Below, piece after piece: positions 13,728 through 26,992 of a stretch of DNA of 64,000 nt. The notes beneath the pieces were generated by a model. It was not told where the DNA came from. It saw only the letters and a program-made list of their open reading frames with translations, and did no database searches. The first letter of the stretch is position 1, and every line of letters starts with the position of its first letter. The position numbers and the translations under genes are program-made. Source of the stretch: Coenobita brevimanus (Eukaryota; Arthropoda; Malacostraca; Decapoda; Coenobitidae); NCBI GenBank assembly GCA_032717465.1, contig CM064666.1, forward strand, positions 2,612,501 to 2,676,500, given 5' to 3'.

Positions 13728-13906
13728 ATTTCAGTTTTAACCACACACTTGAAAGATGAACTGATTTTATTCATGCTTCCTTCAGATGATATTCAGCATG
13801 GGAGAGACTTTGAACTGGAGGGGTTATATCGTATCATTTATGAAGGTTCCAACATGCTTGCATGCATTGGCTTTGGTCACCTAATGGCGACTTTCCATGC
13901 TGCTCG

Positions 13907-13985
13907 ATTGCAGTAGCTCAGTAGTAGCGCTTGCTCTTCACAACCGTAAAGTTGACAGTTCAAGCCCCCACCAGGGTAGCGTATA
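13907..13985 (+). mobile_element. tRNA-like SINE head
   Basis: TAGCTCAGTAGTAGCGC (A-box-like, 13914-13930) and AGTTCAAGCCC (B-box-like, 13957-13967) have tRNA-like spacing. No acceptor-stem pairing is evident, so a tRNA-derived SINE is likelier than a tRNA gene. Confidence 0.5.
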
Positions 13986-14049
13986 CGAGGTCTCTCCTTG
14001 CCCTTCAGAGCTATGTGGTCCATTGGTCCTAGCTGGTTGGGATTAGTCC

Positions 14050-14200
14050 TCTGGCAACCTCTGTGATCAGCCTCCTATCCCTGATGTCACACTCTATGAC
14101 CTTGTTCCAAGCCATTTTCTGTGTCCAGTTGCCATCCTCCATCCTTTCAACATGCCCCATCATTCAATCTACCCCTTCTTATTACAGCACCGATACAATA
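14050..14200 (-). mobile_element. Possible LINE C-terminal fragment
   Basis: The minus strand holds a degenerate match to the GHVERM-type C-terminal region of RTE-like elements (around CATGTTGAAAGGATGGAGG). The frame is broken and the match is short. Confidence 0.3.
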
Positions 14201-14209
14201 CTCTTCAGT

Positions 14210-15790
14210 CCTGTTCTTCCTCCATTAATCTCTTTAATACAGTACTATATGTCTGTCTCAAGTTAGATATGATGGTCTGGTGGTAGAAATAGATAGTAAA
14301 ATGAGAATATAACTACATCTTTTGGATTACAGGGCACAAACTGCTCCAATGATTAGCCTTTATTCTTGCTAATTTAAGACTGTTATTCAGCTTGGGTAAG
14401 ACTTTTCAAACTGGAAGGGTCACATTACAACCTTCAGGAACCTGTTCAGTAGGAAAGTAATTAAAGGTTGATAGGATAGCCTTTGGACTGAAGGGGTTAG
14501 GGACAGGCTTCATTAAGCCATTCTTGTTACCTTTAAACTATGTTAATCAGCATAGGAGAGACTTTTCAAACTTAGAGTCCCATATGACATTCTTTAACAT
14601 GTGTAGGAGAGACACTGGATAAAGCCTGATTGGAGATATAGTATATTGAACTGGAAGGACTGCATACCTTACATCCTTCATTAACCATTGCTGCTACCTT
14701 TAAATAAGAATTATCATACTGAAGGTAATTACTAGCAGCCTTCATTAACATATTACTGTACTGTAATTAGGAGAGAGGTTTCATAAGTTGATTGGAAGTC
14801 AGGAGACAGCAGGAATATACCATTACTGTTGAGGGGGATGAATTTGTGTGTAGGCTATGATATAGGAAGCATATCTCAGAATATGGATGTACAAGGTTAA
14901 TCATATCTTGTATAGTACTTACACTTTCAGATTTGATAGCTTTTCCTTTTGTAATCTTTACTGAATGATGCAATCAGTTCATGATAACACATTATATAAT
15001 CTCAGACTTCATCTGTGTCATTGTAGTTGGCTCACCTTGACAAATTTTAGTCCTTCTGCTGCTTAGTTCCTGTATCTAAGTGGCAGAATAAGACAGTATT
15101 ATGGTTTTGCATCCTCCCCATAGATCTTCATTGTGATTTGCATGATGATCTAGTCTTTATCTCTAGAAACAGCTCAGCATTCAAGGTGGAGAGATGCCAG
15201 GTTTTTGTCAGTTTAGGGTGGACATGTAGTCTATATGGTTTGTCTTTATTGTTTTATGTATTCATTATTATTATTATTATTATTTTTTACTGTGGATCAA
15301 ATTTAGCGATTCATCTCTTCCGTTTATAAATCGGTACAACAGATAGGCTTTCATTCTCAGAGTATGACCACTGAGTACTGTACTGTCTTCCTGTGCAGTG
15401 TATATTTTGTCATTTGTACTCTCATTATAAGTTTCATTAAAGAATTTGTATCATATGTTTAGTTTCTGTGTCACTCAGTGTGTTAAGTTTATGTAATATA
15501 TGGTTAATCGTTTAAGTCCTGCCGTTGGATAGCAGTCTAAGTTGCAGTTTTTACTTTCTCCCTTTATATAAGTAGCAACTGCTCTATATTCTTTCCATAG
15601 CACTTGTTCATGATTAGCATTAAACTGCAGTCTTAGATATTCCAAGTAGCTCAGGAAATTTCGAAATATCTCCTCCTAAAGCGACATTAATAGGTACATG
15701 ACAGTTTAGTTTAGTCTGTGCATGATAGTTCAATTTCCCATTTTTTGTAACATGTCAAGAAATAAAATACAGTAGAAGTTTTAGCCGGTA
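14210..15790. other. No gene recognised; scattered repeat words
   Basis: No coding region is supported. CTCAGCATTCAAGGTGGAGAG at about 15175 and CCATAGCACTTGTTCATGA at about 15595 are fragments of the dispersed TIR-type repeat. A short TTA tract lies near 15265-15285. Confidence 0.45.
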
Positions 15791-15797
15791 CGCTAAT

Positions 15798-15875
15798 GGG
15801 GCCGCGGTGGCATGGTTAGTATGGTGCTGGCCTGCTGATCAGGAGGACCCGGGTTCAAATCCCGGTGTGATAGAG
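15798..15875 (+). mobile_element. tRNA-like SINE head
   Basis: The segment contains GGTGGCATGGTTAGTATGG (A-box region), a foldable arm around CCTGCTGATCAGG and GGTTCAAATCC (B box, about 15852-15862) with CCCGGG...CCCGG pairing as in a T arm. The acceptor ends do not pair, which argues for a SINE rather than a functional tRNA. Confidence 0.55.
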
Positions 15876-15959
15876 GTTTCTTTAAAATGTGACTGAGGGA
15901 AGTTTGCGTTGAGGGAAGTTGGCGTAGCAGGCTTTCCTTAAAACGATAAGACCCCATAC

Positions 15960-16215
15960 TTACACTTCAGCTCACACACACCAAGACACTTACACACACT
16001 ACTACATACATACACACATCAAGACACACACACCAAGACACGTACATAGCCACAGCCACCTTCACAGTAGACACACCACACATACACACCAAGACACTTA
16101 CACACACACCAAGACACGTACATAGCCACAGCCACCTTCACACAGTAGACACACACACCAAGACACGTACATAGCCACAGCCACCTTCACACAGTAGACA
16201 CACTACACACACACA
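15960..16215. repeat. CACACCAAGACAC minisatellite
   Basis: Modules containing CCAAGACACGTACATAGCC and CCACCTTCAC recur at about 16033, 16108 and 16158 with CACA linkers. Confidence 0.85.
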
Positions 16216-16372
16216 CAGAGGGTGGGACAGACAAAACACAGGGAGTGAGAGAGAAGGGGGTTTTATTAAAAAGTCCAATTTTGGTATACCTCCTGTGGCA
16301 AAATTGATATAGCTCCCCCTTTAATATTTTTTGGATATTTTCATTTAGTGCCCCCCAGGCCCCAGACCCACT

Positions 16373-16737
16373 CGGCTGAACCAAATTGTCTGGCGTCAGC
16401 TGGAACATGATATACCAGAGTTATGCCGGTCATGTGGGGGTTAATGGTGACAGTGTAGTAACTGTCAGGCTTCTATGATTCACTCAGCCGAACAAAATCG
16501 TCTGTCAGCTGGAATGGAATACTAGAGTTGTCCCAAGCACCAGAGGGTTAAGAATCTTAATCCCCTGAGTGATGCTCGGGACAACTCTAGTACCCCATTT
16601 CAGCTGACTCAGACGATTTTATTCGACTGAGTGAGTCATAGGAGCCTGACAGTGTCAATACCGTCACCATTAACCCCCACGACCGACATAACTCTAGCAT
16701 CATGTTCCAGCTGACGCCAGACAATTTGGTTCAGCCG
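16373..16737. repeat. 365-bp imperfect palindrome
   Basis: Two arms of about 180 bases meet near 16555. The left arm starts CGGCTGAACCAAATTGTCTG and the right arm ends with its reverse complement. ACTAGAGTTGTCCC and the GGTTAATGGTGAC region pair similarly. The arms differ at scattered positions, so this is a foldback element or MITE rather than a fresh assembly hairpin. Confidence 0.88.
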
Positions 16738-16889
16738 AGAGAGGATCCTAGGATCCTGAGAGACACTATAACATCACAAACAAAATACAAAATGCCTTCC
16801 CTCCATCTTGAACGTACTATAATTCATTTACATTAAGTAAGCTCGTATTTTCGTATTTTTGCAGCTTATTTCATGTATCTTAGTTAAAA

Positions 16890-17010
16890 GAAAAAAATAC
16901 TACGAGCTCTGTATCTTTTCATAGCCCTTCTTCGTGACTAGCATCGTATTCTAGTTATCTATAGTTACAACTGAGCATTCAAGTTGGAGGGATCACAGCT
17001 TTAAGCAATT
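16890..17010 (+). repeat. Dispersed TIR-type repeat copy
   Basis: CTTCTTCGTGACTAGCATCG, ACAACTGAGCATTCAAG and the following bases match the family described at 1240. Confidence 0.6.
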
Positions 17011-17202
17011 ACAGTAAACAAACAAACAAAAAGCAAGTGTCGTCCTCTTGACCTCTCGTCTTCGCAGGAATGCAGCGGTGGCGCCATCTTGTGCGTGGAA
17101 TGCGTGAAGTGCAGGCTCTTGAGTGGAAGGAGCACGGAGCCACGGGAGACTTAAAAAATATTCGCTAGTCAGCCAGTCTAGAAGCCTGGGACATTTGCCT
17201 GA

Positions 17203-17203
<1 letters not shown>

Positions 17204-17248
<45 letters not shown>
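17204..17248. repeat. (AAT)n microsatellite
   Basis: About fifteen uninterrupted AAT units. Confidence 0.95.
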
Positions 17249-17454
17249 GAAATAACAACAAAACTAGTCATATACATAATTCAATATCTTAGTCACTCGA
17301 TCTGTCCATTCCGCCCCTTCAGTACGAGGACGCATTTCTGTAAGCTATTTTTTCTAACATGGGAGGTTCGATACGTTTGATTGAGCATATCCATAAGACT
17401 CCTAAAGCTGAGTAAATGCCTCTGAAAGTTGCAAAATATAAAATATAAAACATC

Positions 17455-17815
17455 TATATGATATAAAAACCTTTGTTCACCTCCGGGACTCGATCTGTGG
17501 CGCCTAGAACAAGTGCTGACGTCATGTTTACACTTTGCTACCTTTAGACGATTTCCTGGAGCTTAAAGAAACCCTCTCGGGATGATGGGATAGACACAAT
17601 AACCCCTTCAGACAGAGAATGACTTAGTTACTTTGTTCTAGGTAACCGGACGATTTTATTCAGCTTAGGAGATCCCCTCGTAGTGAAGGGGTTGATGGTG
17701 ACTGTATCTAACCCCTCCAGTACGAAATTTCTCTCCAGAGTTGAAGAAAATCGTCTGCAGGAAGAAAGATGAAAATGGAAAAAAGTGTTAATGTGGACAA
17801 TGAGTTAGATAAGAC
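17455..17815 (-). repeat. Dispersed repeat, first copy of a pair
   Basis: About 350 bases match 18560-18910, sharing ATTTTATTCAGCTTAGGAGA and GAAATTTCTCTC. The minus strand contains a B-box-like stretch in the second copy (GGTTCAAGTCCC), so this may be a tRNA-derived SINE. Each copy is followed by a GGGTAGG-type minisatellite. Confidence 0.6.
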
Positions 17816-17819
17816 TGGT

Positions 17820-18290
17820 TTGGTTAAGGTAGGGTAGGGATGGGACGGTTGTGGCAGGGTGGGGTAGCGTTGGGTCGGTTATGGCCGGGTGGGGTAGGAC
17901 TGGGTCGGTTTTGGCAGGGTGTGGTAGGAATGGTTCGGTTTTGGCAGGGTGGGGTAGCGTTGGGTCGGTTTTGGCCGGGCGAGGCAGGATTGAGTCTTTT
18001 TTGGCAGGGTGGGGTAGGATTGGGTCGGTTTTGGCAGGGTGGGGTAGGGTTGGATCGGTTTTGGCATGGTGGGGTAGGGTTGGATCGGTTTTGGCAGGGT
18101 GGGGTAGGACTGGGTCAGTTTTGTCAGGATGAGGTAGGATTGTGTCGGTTATGACAGAGTATAGGATAGGTTTTGGTTGGTTTTGGCAGCGTGGGTTAGG
18201 ATTTGGTCGGTTTTGGCAGAGTGGGGTAGGATTGGGTCGGTTTTTGTAGGGTGAGGTAGGATTGGGTCGGTTTGGACAGGGTGTTAGGAC
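17820..18290. repeat. 30-bp minisatellite, about 15 units
   Basis: The unit, about GGGTCGGTTTTGGCAGGGTG followed by GGGTAGGATT, repeats with a period of 30. Because 30 is a multiple of three, all frames give decapeptide repeats. I regard these as non-coding. Confidence 0.93.
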
Positions 18291-18559
18291 TCCATATTAT
18301 AATTACAAATCATAATAGTTCCGTCATATCCAACGCCTATTTCACTCAGTTATACTACACTGTCTCATCAAATTTGGGGCGATCTTCTCTACGATTTTTG
18401 TTCTTCTCCGCTTAGTTCAGTCCTTTAGTTCATTCATGACCCTTGGCTTTCCTTTTTATTTATTTTTTTTTTTATGAGGTGGAGCGCAGGGGCACGAGGC
18501 TAGACCACCATTAGTCCAGAATATTAAAGGGTAGGCCACCAAGCTACGCCCTGGTAACG

Positions 18560-18910
18560 TCTACACGTCAAAACATCTGTCCACCTCTGGGACTTGAACC
18601 GCGGAGCGCTGGACGCAGAGCTCTCGGTCTGCGGATGTCACTTTTACTCTTTGCTAGCTTCTGACGATATCCTACAGCTTCAGAAAACCCTCTTAGGATG
18701 ACGGGACAGAATCATTTAATCTTTCAAGCCGAGAACAACTTATTTACATTGTCCTAGCTGACCGCATGATTTTATTCAGCTTAGGAGATCCCCTGATGGA
18801 GGTGGGGTTGATGATGGCAGTATTTAACCCTTCCAGTTCGAAATTTCTCTCTACTGTAGAGGTGAAGAAAATCATCCGAAGGTAGAAAGAAGAAAACAGG
18901 AAAAGTAATG
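18560..18910 (-). repeat. Dispersed repeat, second copy of the pair
   Basis: See 17455. The minus strand includes GAGAGCTCTGCGTCCAGCGC and GGTTCAAGTCCC, with A- and B-box-like spacing. Confidence 0.55.
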
Positions 18911-18929
18911 TAGTGGTGAAAGGGCTGTA

Positions 18930-19250
<321 letters not shown>

Positions 19251-19299
19251 CAATTCACAATTAAAACAAGAAACACACTAAAACACTAAGAACACTAAA

Positions 19300-20815
19300 A
19301 ACCACTGTATACTAAATTTTACACGGTAGTGCAGCTGCCTACACCAAGCAAAGGTTTCCCCCTCCACCACAACAAGCATCCTCTCCAAGTACCAACAGAA
19401 GACTACAATCCCTCTCCTGCCCGGTGCTCAGAGAGGTAACGATGGCGCAATTCCCCAACAGTGGACACCATCAGCAAAAGCCGAAGAGTCAGGGGGACGA
19501 AGCATTCCACACAGAAAGTAGGGGGAGAGTCCTCCATTAAAAATCAATGAGAGAACCAGGAATGGCCCATTCGGAGCCAGCATAAAGCCGTCTCCCACCT
19601 GCATTCAAACCTCGGCAAATGAAGGGGCCCGTTTACCCACAAATATCACACATTTTGTTGGCCCCCACCGCATCCCACCTACTCTGCCAGTGGGAGCAAA
19701 CAGTGAGTGGTTAGATGAATATCACCGAGCGAGGCAGGGGAGAGGTGAGGATGGGCGAGAGGCAGCAGCCTTTGCCAGAGCGTCAGCATGCTCATTGCCC
19801 ACAATGGTACAAAACCACAAAGCAGTCCCTAGCAAGCACAGCCATTCTAAAACACTGTACACAATAAAAGAGGATTGGACGGGAAAACACAAAATGAAGA
19901 TCGGCAGAGTCGCTAAAAACTGTATAACAAACAGGAGGGAAGCTAAATATCAATTTGACTGCGAGTAAAATAGCAGTAAGTTCTGCGATAAAAGTAGATA
20001 CGATGGGGGGAAGATTCCTACCACGAATGAAATCGGGAAATATAACACCCAAGCCTGTCCCCTCACGGGATTTCAGTCCATCAGTACATACGAGAATCGA
20101 GACACTGTGAGAGGAAGCATGTTCTAAAAAAATAGCAAAGAGCCGCCTGTGAGGAAAGAAAGGCCCCTCTCTCAGGAAAGTAAGCACACGGTTGCACCCC
20201 TGAGAGGAGCCAGGGAGCCATCCTTGGAACACGCACAGGACAAACAAGAAAGGTTGGAACATCCACATCCCCCATGGCAGCCTTCACCCTGTACCCAAAC
20301 GGATGTGGATAGCGAGGATACGGCGAGGCAGACACTCCCTCCGGAACAGAGCCAACAAAATCTTCCTGAACTTTAGCAAAGACGGTGACACTAAGGACAC
20401 TAGTTTGAGGCACTCCCTCCTCTTGAGGATATGAGGGAAACAAGGTGGCACCAATACGGAAAAATTCCATAATCCTGCAATACCTGGCTTGTGAAACGGT
20501 AGGACAACAGCCCCCGCCAAGAAGCAGGAGTGGACAAATCTCTCCAAATTCTATTTATAAGACTCAGGAGGAAGGACACTGCTTCATCATCCAGGTACCT
20601 CAGCACTGCATGGGGAATATTATCGACTCCGGAGAAGTGTCATGACAGGGAAAGGGTAGACCAAAGTTTACAACAAGACAAAGGGATGTTGTAAGTCTCT
20701 CCGCCCCCAGAACGGATGTCCAACACCTTAATCTCCTCCACCTCCCTAAGCCTGGCAAAAACCGAAGAACGAGTATCCCTACAGGAGACCTCAGCGGTAG
20801 GATAGGGTAGGGAAC
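19300..20815 (-). pseudogene. I-clade-like LINE relic with RNase H
   Basis: Minus-strand frames read as the C-terminal half of a non-LTR retrotransposon. In order they show a finger segment (LRYLDDEAVSFLLSLINRIW), EEGVPQTSVLSVTVF, an RNase H segment with CTDGLKSREGTGLG, AELTAILLAVK and FSDSADL, then GNEHADALAKAA. A terminal zinc-knuckle-like region near 19500-19400 follows. The palm motif YxDD is absent and the pieces lie in different frames, so an internal deletion and frameshifts have destroyed RT. RNase H after RT points to the I superclade. Confidence 0.75.
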
Positions 20816-20819
20816 GCTA

Positions 20820-21255
20820 GGGCAGGGTAGGCTGGGGTAGGGTAGTGTAGGGCAGAGAAAAGTAGGTTAGGATGGGTTGATTTAGGCTAAAGTAGGACAG
20901 AATAGGAGAGGGGTAAAATGTGCCTAGTCCAGGAACGAAAAATATATCAGTTATCCATGTAACTAGCGTTTTCTATTTCGGTAGATTATTTTCTTGTCTG
21001 CCTAAAGTATCGTGATGTACGAACAATGAGATTAGATATCGAAACTGTAAGATGCGAATTAGTTACAGAGACGGTATTTTGTTTTGGCTAACGTTACATC
21101 GATACGTTCAGCTAAGAGCAACTCGGCAGAACTGAACAGTATATGACGTGCTAGATGAACGCTGTGACCGGAAAATAAATATATATGTATATATACTTCA
21201 GCATACAGTAAGCGATTTTATGTTAACTGAAGAGAAGCCACCACAGCTAATGGGT
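20820..21255. other. No gene recognised
   Basis: GGGTAGG-type simple sequence runs to about 20920; no gene is seen beyond it. Confidence 0.4.
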
Positions 21256-21259
21256 TAAG

Positions 21260-21263
<4 letters not shown>

Positions 21264-21331
<68 letters not shown>

Positions 21332-21508
21332 GCGAAAAGTTTCACTGACGAAGTGGGTGGTTACTGTCCCTCTGGAGCAAGGGGACTGGTGTGTGCGTGT
21401 GTGGTCACAGCCTTGCCCTTAGATCGGACTATATGAGCTCTCAGCTCCCTTCCGGGAGGGTAAAAGCTGACGATCACGACCATCAAGTGATCCTGACCGA
21501 CCCGGTGA

Positions 21509-21552
<44 letters not shown>

Positions 21553-21684
21553 ATTACTTGTAACTGGCTGGCCTATCATACAGCCATATCCTATATTCAT
21601 GAAGTACAACACATCTTACATTTATGTAGTATGTAAAAAAAAAAAAAAAAAAAAAGATGGTTATATAATACAGAACTGGGAAAT

Positions 21685-21731
<47 letters not shown>

Positions 21732-21732
21732 A

Positions 21733-21766
<34 letters not shown>

Positions 21767-21770
21767 GAGG
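21264..21770. repeat. (AC)n and (GAT)n microsatellites
   Basis: AC tracts lie at 21264-21328 and 21511-21551, poly-A at about 21636-21655, and GAT repeats at 21689-21766. Confidence 0.95.
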
Positions 21771-21933
21771 GGAGTAAACAGGGTGAGATGAGGAGAATGA
21801 GAGAGATGGATGGACATAACAGTGAATGTATTATTTATATTAACCTGACAAATGCCGAAGTAAGCTGGTAAGGGTGAGGTAATATGGAGCCTGACCCTAC
21901 CGTGACACCATATAATTATTGATTTATCCACCG

Positions 21934-23625
21934 ATAGATCTATCTATCTATCTATCTATCTATCTATAGCCCGACGCCCTAATCCCACAGAGTGGCCGCA
22001 GACAAAACGCCTCCAAGTCGCTGTCACCCATCATTTGACTACCCTCCCCCCAACTCACCCTCCCCTCCCTCATATACCTCTCAACTCCATCCCTCCACCT
22101 CATCCTCGGTCTACCCCTCCCTCTCCCTCCCTCCACTTCACCTACATACACCCTCCTAGTCAGTCTATCATTCTCCATTCTCTCCACATGTCCAAACCAC
22201 CTCAGTGTATTTCTCCTAATCTTCTCAACCACATCCACATCCACCCCACAACGTTCCTCCACTTCTTCATTCGTCAACCTGTCCCTCCATGTCACTCCAC
22301 ATGCTCCTCTCAAGTAACTCATTTCCACTGCTCTCACTCTTGACTTGTTCCCCTCTTGCAAGGTCCATGCCTCGCTTCCATACGTCAGGATAGGGATCAC
22401 AATACTATCATGCAGTGACTTCTTAACTTCCATACTCACCTCCCTATTTCTCATCACTGCTTTCAGTGAACCAACAACCTTCCTTTCCTGCTGTACCCTT
22501 TCACGCACTTCATCCCCCAAAGTTCCATCCTTACTCATCACACTACCCAAGTACTTGAATGCACTCACATTCTCCATATCCTCACCATCCAACCTCACTG
22601 TACATTCTGTGACTTCATTCCTCTCAAACACCATAACTTTACTTTTGTTTACATTAACTTTCAGCTTCCTCCTCCTACACACTGTCCCAAATTCATTCAC
22701 CAATCCTTGCAACTCCCATTCATCTTCACTCAACAATACTGTATCATCAGCAAACAGCAACACCGGAATCTTCCAAATCTCACCCTCATTCATCAGAGCC
22801 AACCCCACATCCACTGCCCTACCCTGCACCTTCACAACCCCATCCATGTATATATTAAACAGCCATGGAGACATCACACAACCCTGTTTCAGTCCCACAT
22901 TGAGATCAAAGAACTCACTCAGCTCACCATCCACTCGCACCGTAGCCCTACCTCCTTCGTACATACTCTTCACAGCATTCAACAATTTCCCCTCCACTCC
23001 ATATATTCTTAATACCTTCCACATACCTTGCCTATCTATTCTGTCATAAGCTTTCTCCAAGTCCATGAAGGCAGCATACACTTTCTTTCCTTTCTCTAGA
23101 TACTTCTCCACTAAACATCTTAGAACAAATATCTGATCTACACACCCTTTTCCCTTCCTAAATCCCCCTTGTTCTTCTCCAACTAGCTCCTCTGTCATAT
23201 GCCTAACCCTATCAATGAGTATTCTACCATATATTTTACCAGTCACACTAAGAAGGCAAATACCCCTATGGTTACCACATACTTCTCTCTCCCCTTTTCC
23301 TTTGTATAAAGGAACAATTATACCTGATTTCCAGTCCTCTGGAATCCTTCCCTCTTCCCAAGCCAATCTACACAACTTCCATATCCACTCCACAACAATC
23401 TCACCCCCATACCTCAGCATTTCACGACACACTTCTTCAATCCCTGGGGCCTTTCCCATCTTGATCTTCTTCATTGCTTCCACTACTTCCGCCCTACTGA
23501 TTTCTTCCTCCCTCCTTTCATCTCTCCTTCTCCCAGCCATTCCCCAACCACTTATACTCACACTGTTGCCACCCTCTACATTCAACAAATCCTCAGTGTT
23601 CCTTCCATCTCCTCACTGTAGTGGA
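21934..23625 (-). mobile_element. RTE-clade LINE, best-preserved copy in the window
   Basis: The minus-strand insertion has its 3' end at a (TAGA)n tail (21934-21967) and is 5'-truncated near 23625, where a GT/GA microsatellite begins. The endonuclease half of the element is missing. At least seven related fragments in the window share its 3' end. Confidence 0.9.
21960..23588 (-). CDS. RTE reverse transcriptase, 542 codons, endonuclease missing
   Basis: The frame starts at an ATG at 23588 that lies inside the original polyprotein, so the start is not natural. In order it shows KMGKAPGIEEV, WKSGIIVPLYKGKGERE, the RT finger region EEQGGFRKGKGCVDQIF, palm motif A FMDLEKAYDRID, GLKQGCVMSPWLFN, the catalytic FADD in LLFADDTVLLSED, the VNVNKSKVMVFER region, YGSEAWTLQEG and RWFGHVERM. 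RT catalysis would need the two Asp of FADD and the Asp of FMDLEKAYD, all present. A small indel near the C terminus (around DSDLEAFC) shifts the last residues compared with other copies, which end CGHPxRD. Without its endonuclease it cannot mobilise itself. Confidence 0.8.
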   Translation of the reverse strand: MLNVEGGNSVSISGWGMAGRRRDERREEEISRAEVVEAMKKIKMGKAPGIEEVCREMLRYGGEIVVEWIWKLCRLAWEEGRIPEDWKSGIIVPLYKGKGEREVCGNHRGICLLSVTGKIYGRILIDRVRHMTEELVGEEQGGFRKGKGCVDQIFVLRCLVEKYLEKGKKVYAAFMDLEKAYDRIDRQGMWKVLRIYGVEGKLLNAVKSMYEGGRATVRVDGELSEFFDLNVGLKQGCVMSPWLFNIYMDGVVKVQGRAVDVGLALMNEGEIWKIPVLLFADDTVLLSEDEWELQGLVNEFGTVCRRRKLKVNVNKSKVMVFERNEVTECTVRLDGEDMENVSAFKYLGSVMSKDGTLGDEVRERVQQERKVVGSLKAVMRNREVSMEVKKSLHDSIVIPILTYGSEAWTLQEGNKSRVRAVEMSYLRGACGVTWRDRLTNEEVEERCGVDVDVVEKIRRNTLRWFGHVERMENDRLTRRVYVGEVEGGRGRGRPRMRWRDGVERYMREGRVSWGEGSQMMGDSDLEAFCLRPLCGIRASGYR

Positions 23626-23636
23626 AGGGTTAATGT

Positions 23637-25330
<1,694 letters not shown>

Positions 25331-25339
25331 TTTATATCT

Positions 25340-25880
25340 CGGTGCTCTTTCTTATATCTAAAACTAATCTCTGGAGGGGTGACCACAAACAAACCGCCTC
25401 CATGTTACCCTGTCATGCATCATCAGGCTGCCTCTCCTTCAACTCACACCAGCATCGTTCATATACCTCTCCACCGCATCCCTCCATCTCATTATTCTCG
25501 GTCTCCCACTACTCGTCTCTCCACCTGACTCACATACACTCTCTTATACTCCTTTCACTCTAACTTGTCCTAATATTACTGTCTCTGTCCTCAGTTCTGA
25601 GCTGTAGCAATACGAATACCAGAATATGACGCGTAAAATAAATAAATAAATAACAAGCATCATGGTAAGAACGTACGTAGAACCGTAGTACTGTATTATA
25701 TTTTCCTGCCACTGAGCTACATGAAATAAGCTACAAAGGGACGAAAACCTGGGCCAAGTTAAGGTGGAAGAACTATAGGTAATCTCTCAGTCTTCATTCC
25801 ACATGGCCAAACCATCTCAAGGTACCTCTCCCAACACCCTCCAACGCATCCACATCAACACCACAGCGCATCTTTACTTT
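25340..25880 (-). pseudogene. RTE 3' fragment split by a nested element
   Basis: The minus strand carries degenerate RTE 3' sequence at 25340-25550 and again at about 25795-25880 (CCACATGGCCAAACCATCTC). The interruption is the 218-base element at 25553-25770. No reading frame survives. Confidence 0.75.
25553..25770 (-). mobile_element. Short TIR element (MITE) inserted in RTE
   Basis: The left end TTTCACTCTAACTTGTCC and the right end GGCCAAGTTAAGGTGGAA are inverted relatives. Internal words (GAAATAAGCTACAAAGGGAC, GAGCTGTAGCAATACGAAT) match other dispersed copies. This is the most complete copy of the family. A reliable target duplication could not be read. Confidence 0.65.
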
Positions 25881-25889
25881 TTCAGATTA

Positions 25890-26410
25890 ATACAGACGAT
25901 TTGGCGCAGCGGAGAGAACTCGTAGCTATCAAAGAACGAATGAACAGTATCCTCGCTTACCCTTCTGTACCTCAAGAAGACGAGGAAGCTGTTTACACAC
26001 TATAATTCTATCACCGAGTTAATATACACACAGCACCTGCGTCCTCCCCCTTTCTCGGTTAGAGGGTGACTGATGGGATTCGGAGCTTCAAGGGTTCACA
26101 GAGTTCCAGTTCGAGACAGAAGACTCATTTCAATCATGCTCGGTAACATTTGCTTTACTGTATATTTCATTTTAACTATACTCTTTTCACTTATGTGTTA
26201 TATACTTAAACATTATCATTATCTTTACATTAACCACTTCACTCTGAGAACGTCTCTTTGCCTCTGTTCATATTACTGTCAGACGATTTTAATTATCTAG
26301 AGTAAAACCTGTCGAAAATGATCGCTTATAGCATCATCATCCATTAACCTCTACGTAAGATGCGCCTTTTTAATTATATCTGCCACCGAGTCTCAAGATA
26401 TTAATATATA
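25890..26410. other. No gene recognised
   Basis: I see no gene or ordered repeat. AGACGATTTGGCGCAGCGGAG near 25890 echoes words of the 16373-16737 palindrome. Confidence 0.4.
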
Positions 26411-26992
26411 TAAAATGCCCGCCGCCGGACCATCCACCCCGCCACCCCCCACCCCACCACCGGGCCACCACCACCCCACCACCCCAGGAAGGGACAACGG
26501 GGGGGCTAATGACCCAGGGCAAGACCTGTGCCCCTTCTCCCCGCAACTGCCCCGACACCAGGTGAGCCTGGATCGGAGACAACCTCACCGGCGGGCTAAC
26601 CATCGACAGACTTTGATGGATGGTTGCGGAGAGAGAGGACGTGTGCTGATCTCTCGTCTAGCTGCAGGGTTGCCTCACCGGCGTTAGCTTTTTCTTTTTT
26701 TCGCCACTAGGGAGTTTTTCAATAAAGTTAGGTTAGCTAGACCTCATTTTCCTCCCTGGCCTTAGTAGATATAGTAGGTGTCTATATCTAATTTCTGAGA
26801 TTGCCTTTGCTTACTCACCTCTGGAGTGTACCCCCCACTGATCGCTCTGGGGTGTGAGTCACACACAGGCGCGTCCTCCCGACAGTGGGTTGAGAGGGTA
26901 ATCTCAGCCTAGGTGGGTCTTCCCCAGGTACTTTGCCCCTTGGTCGTTTTTCTCTCTCTTCCCACGTCCCCTTCACGGGGGAAGTGGTAGCT

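Noticed and set aside
15798..15875. A functional tRNA gene
   Set aside because: A and B boxes are present but the acceptor stem does not pair.
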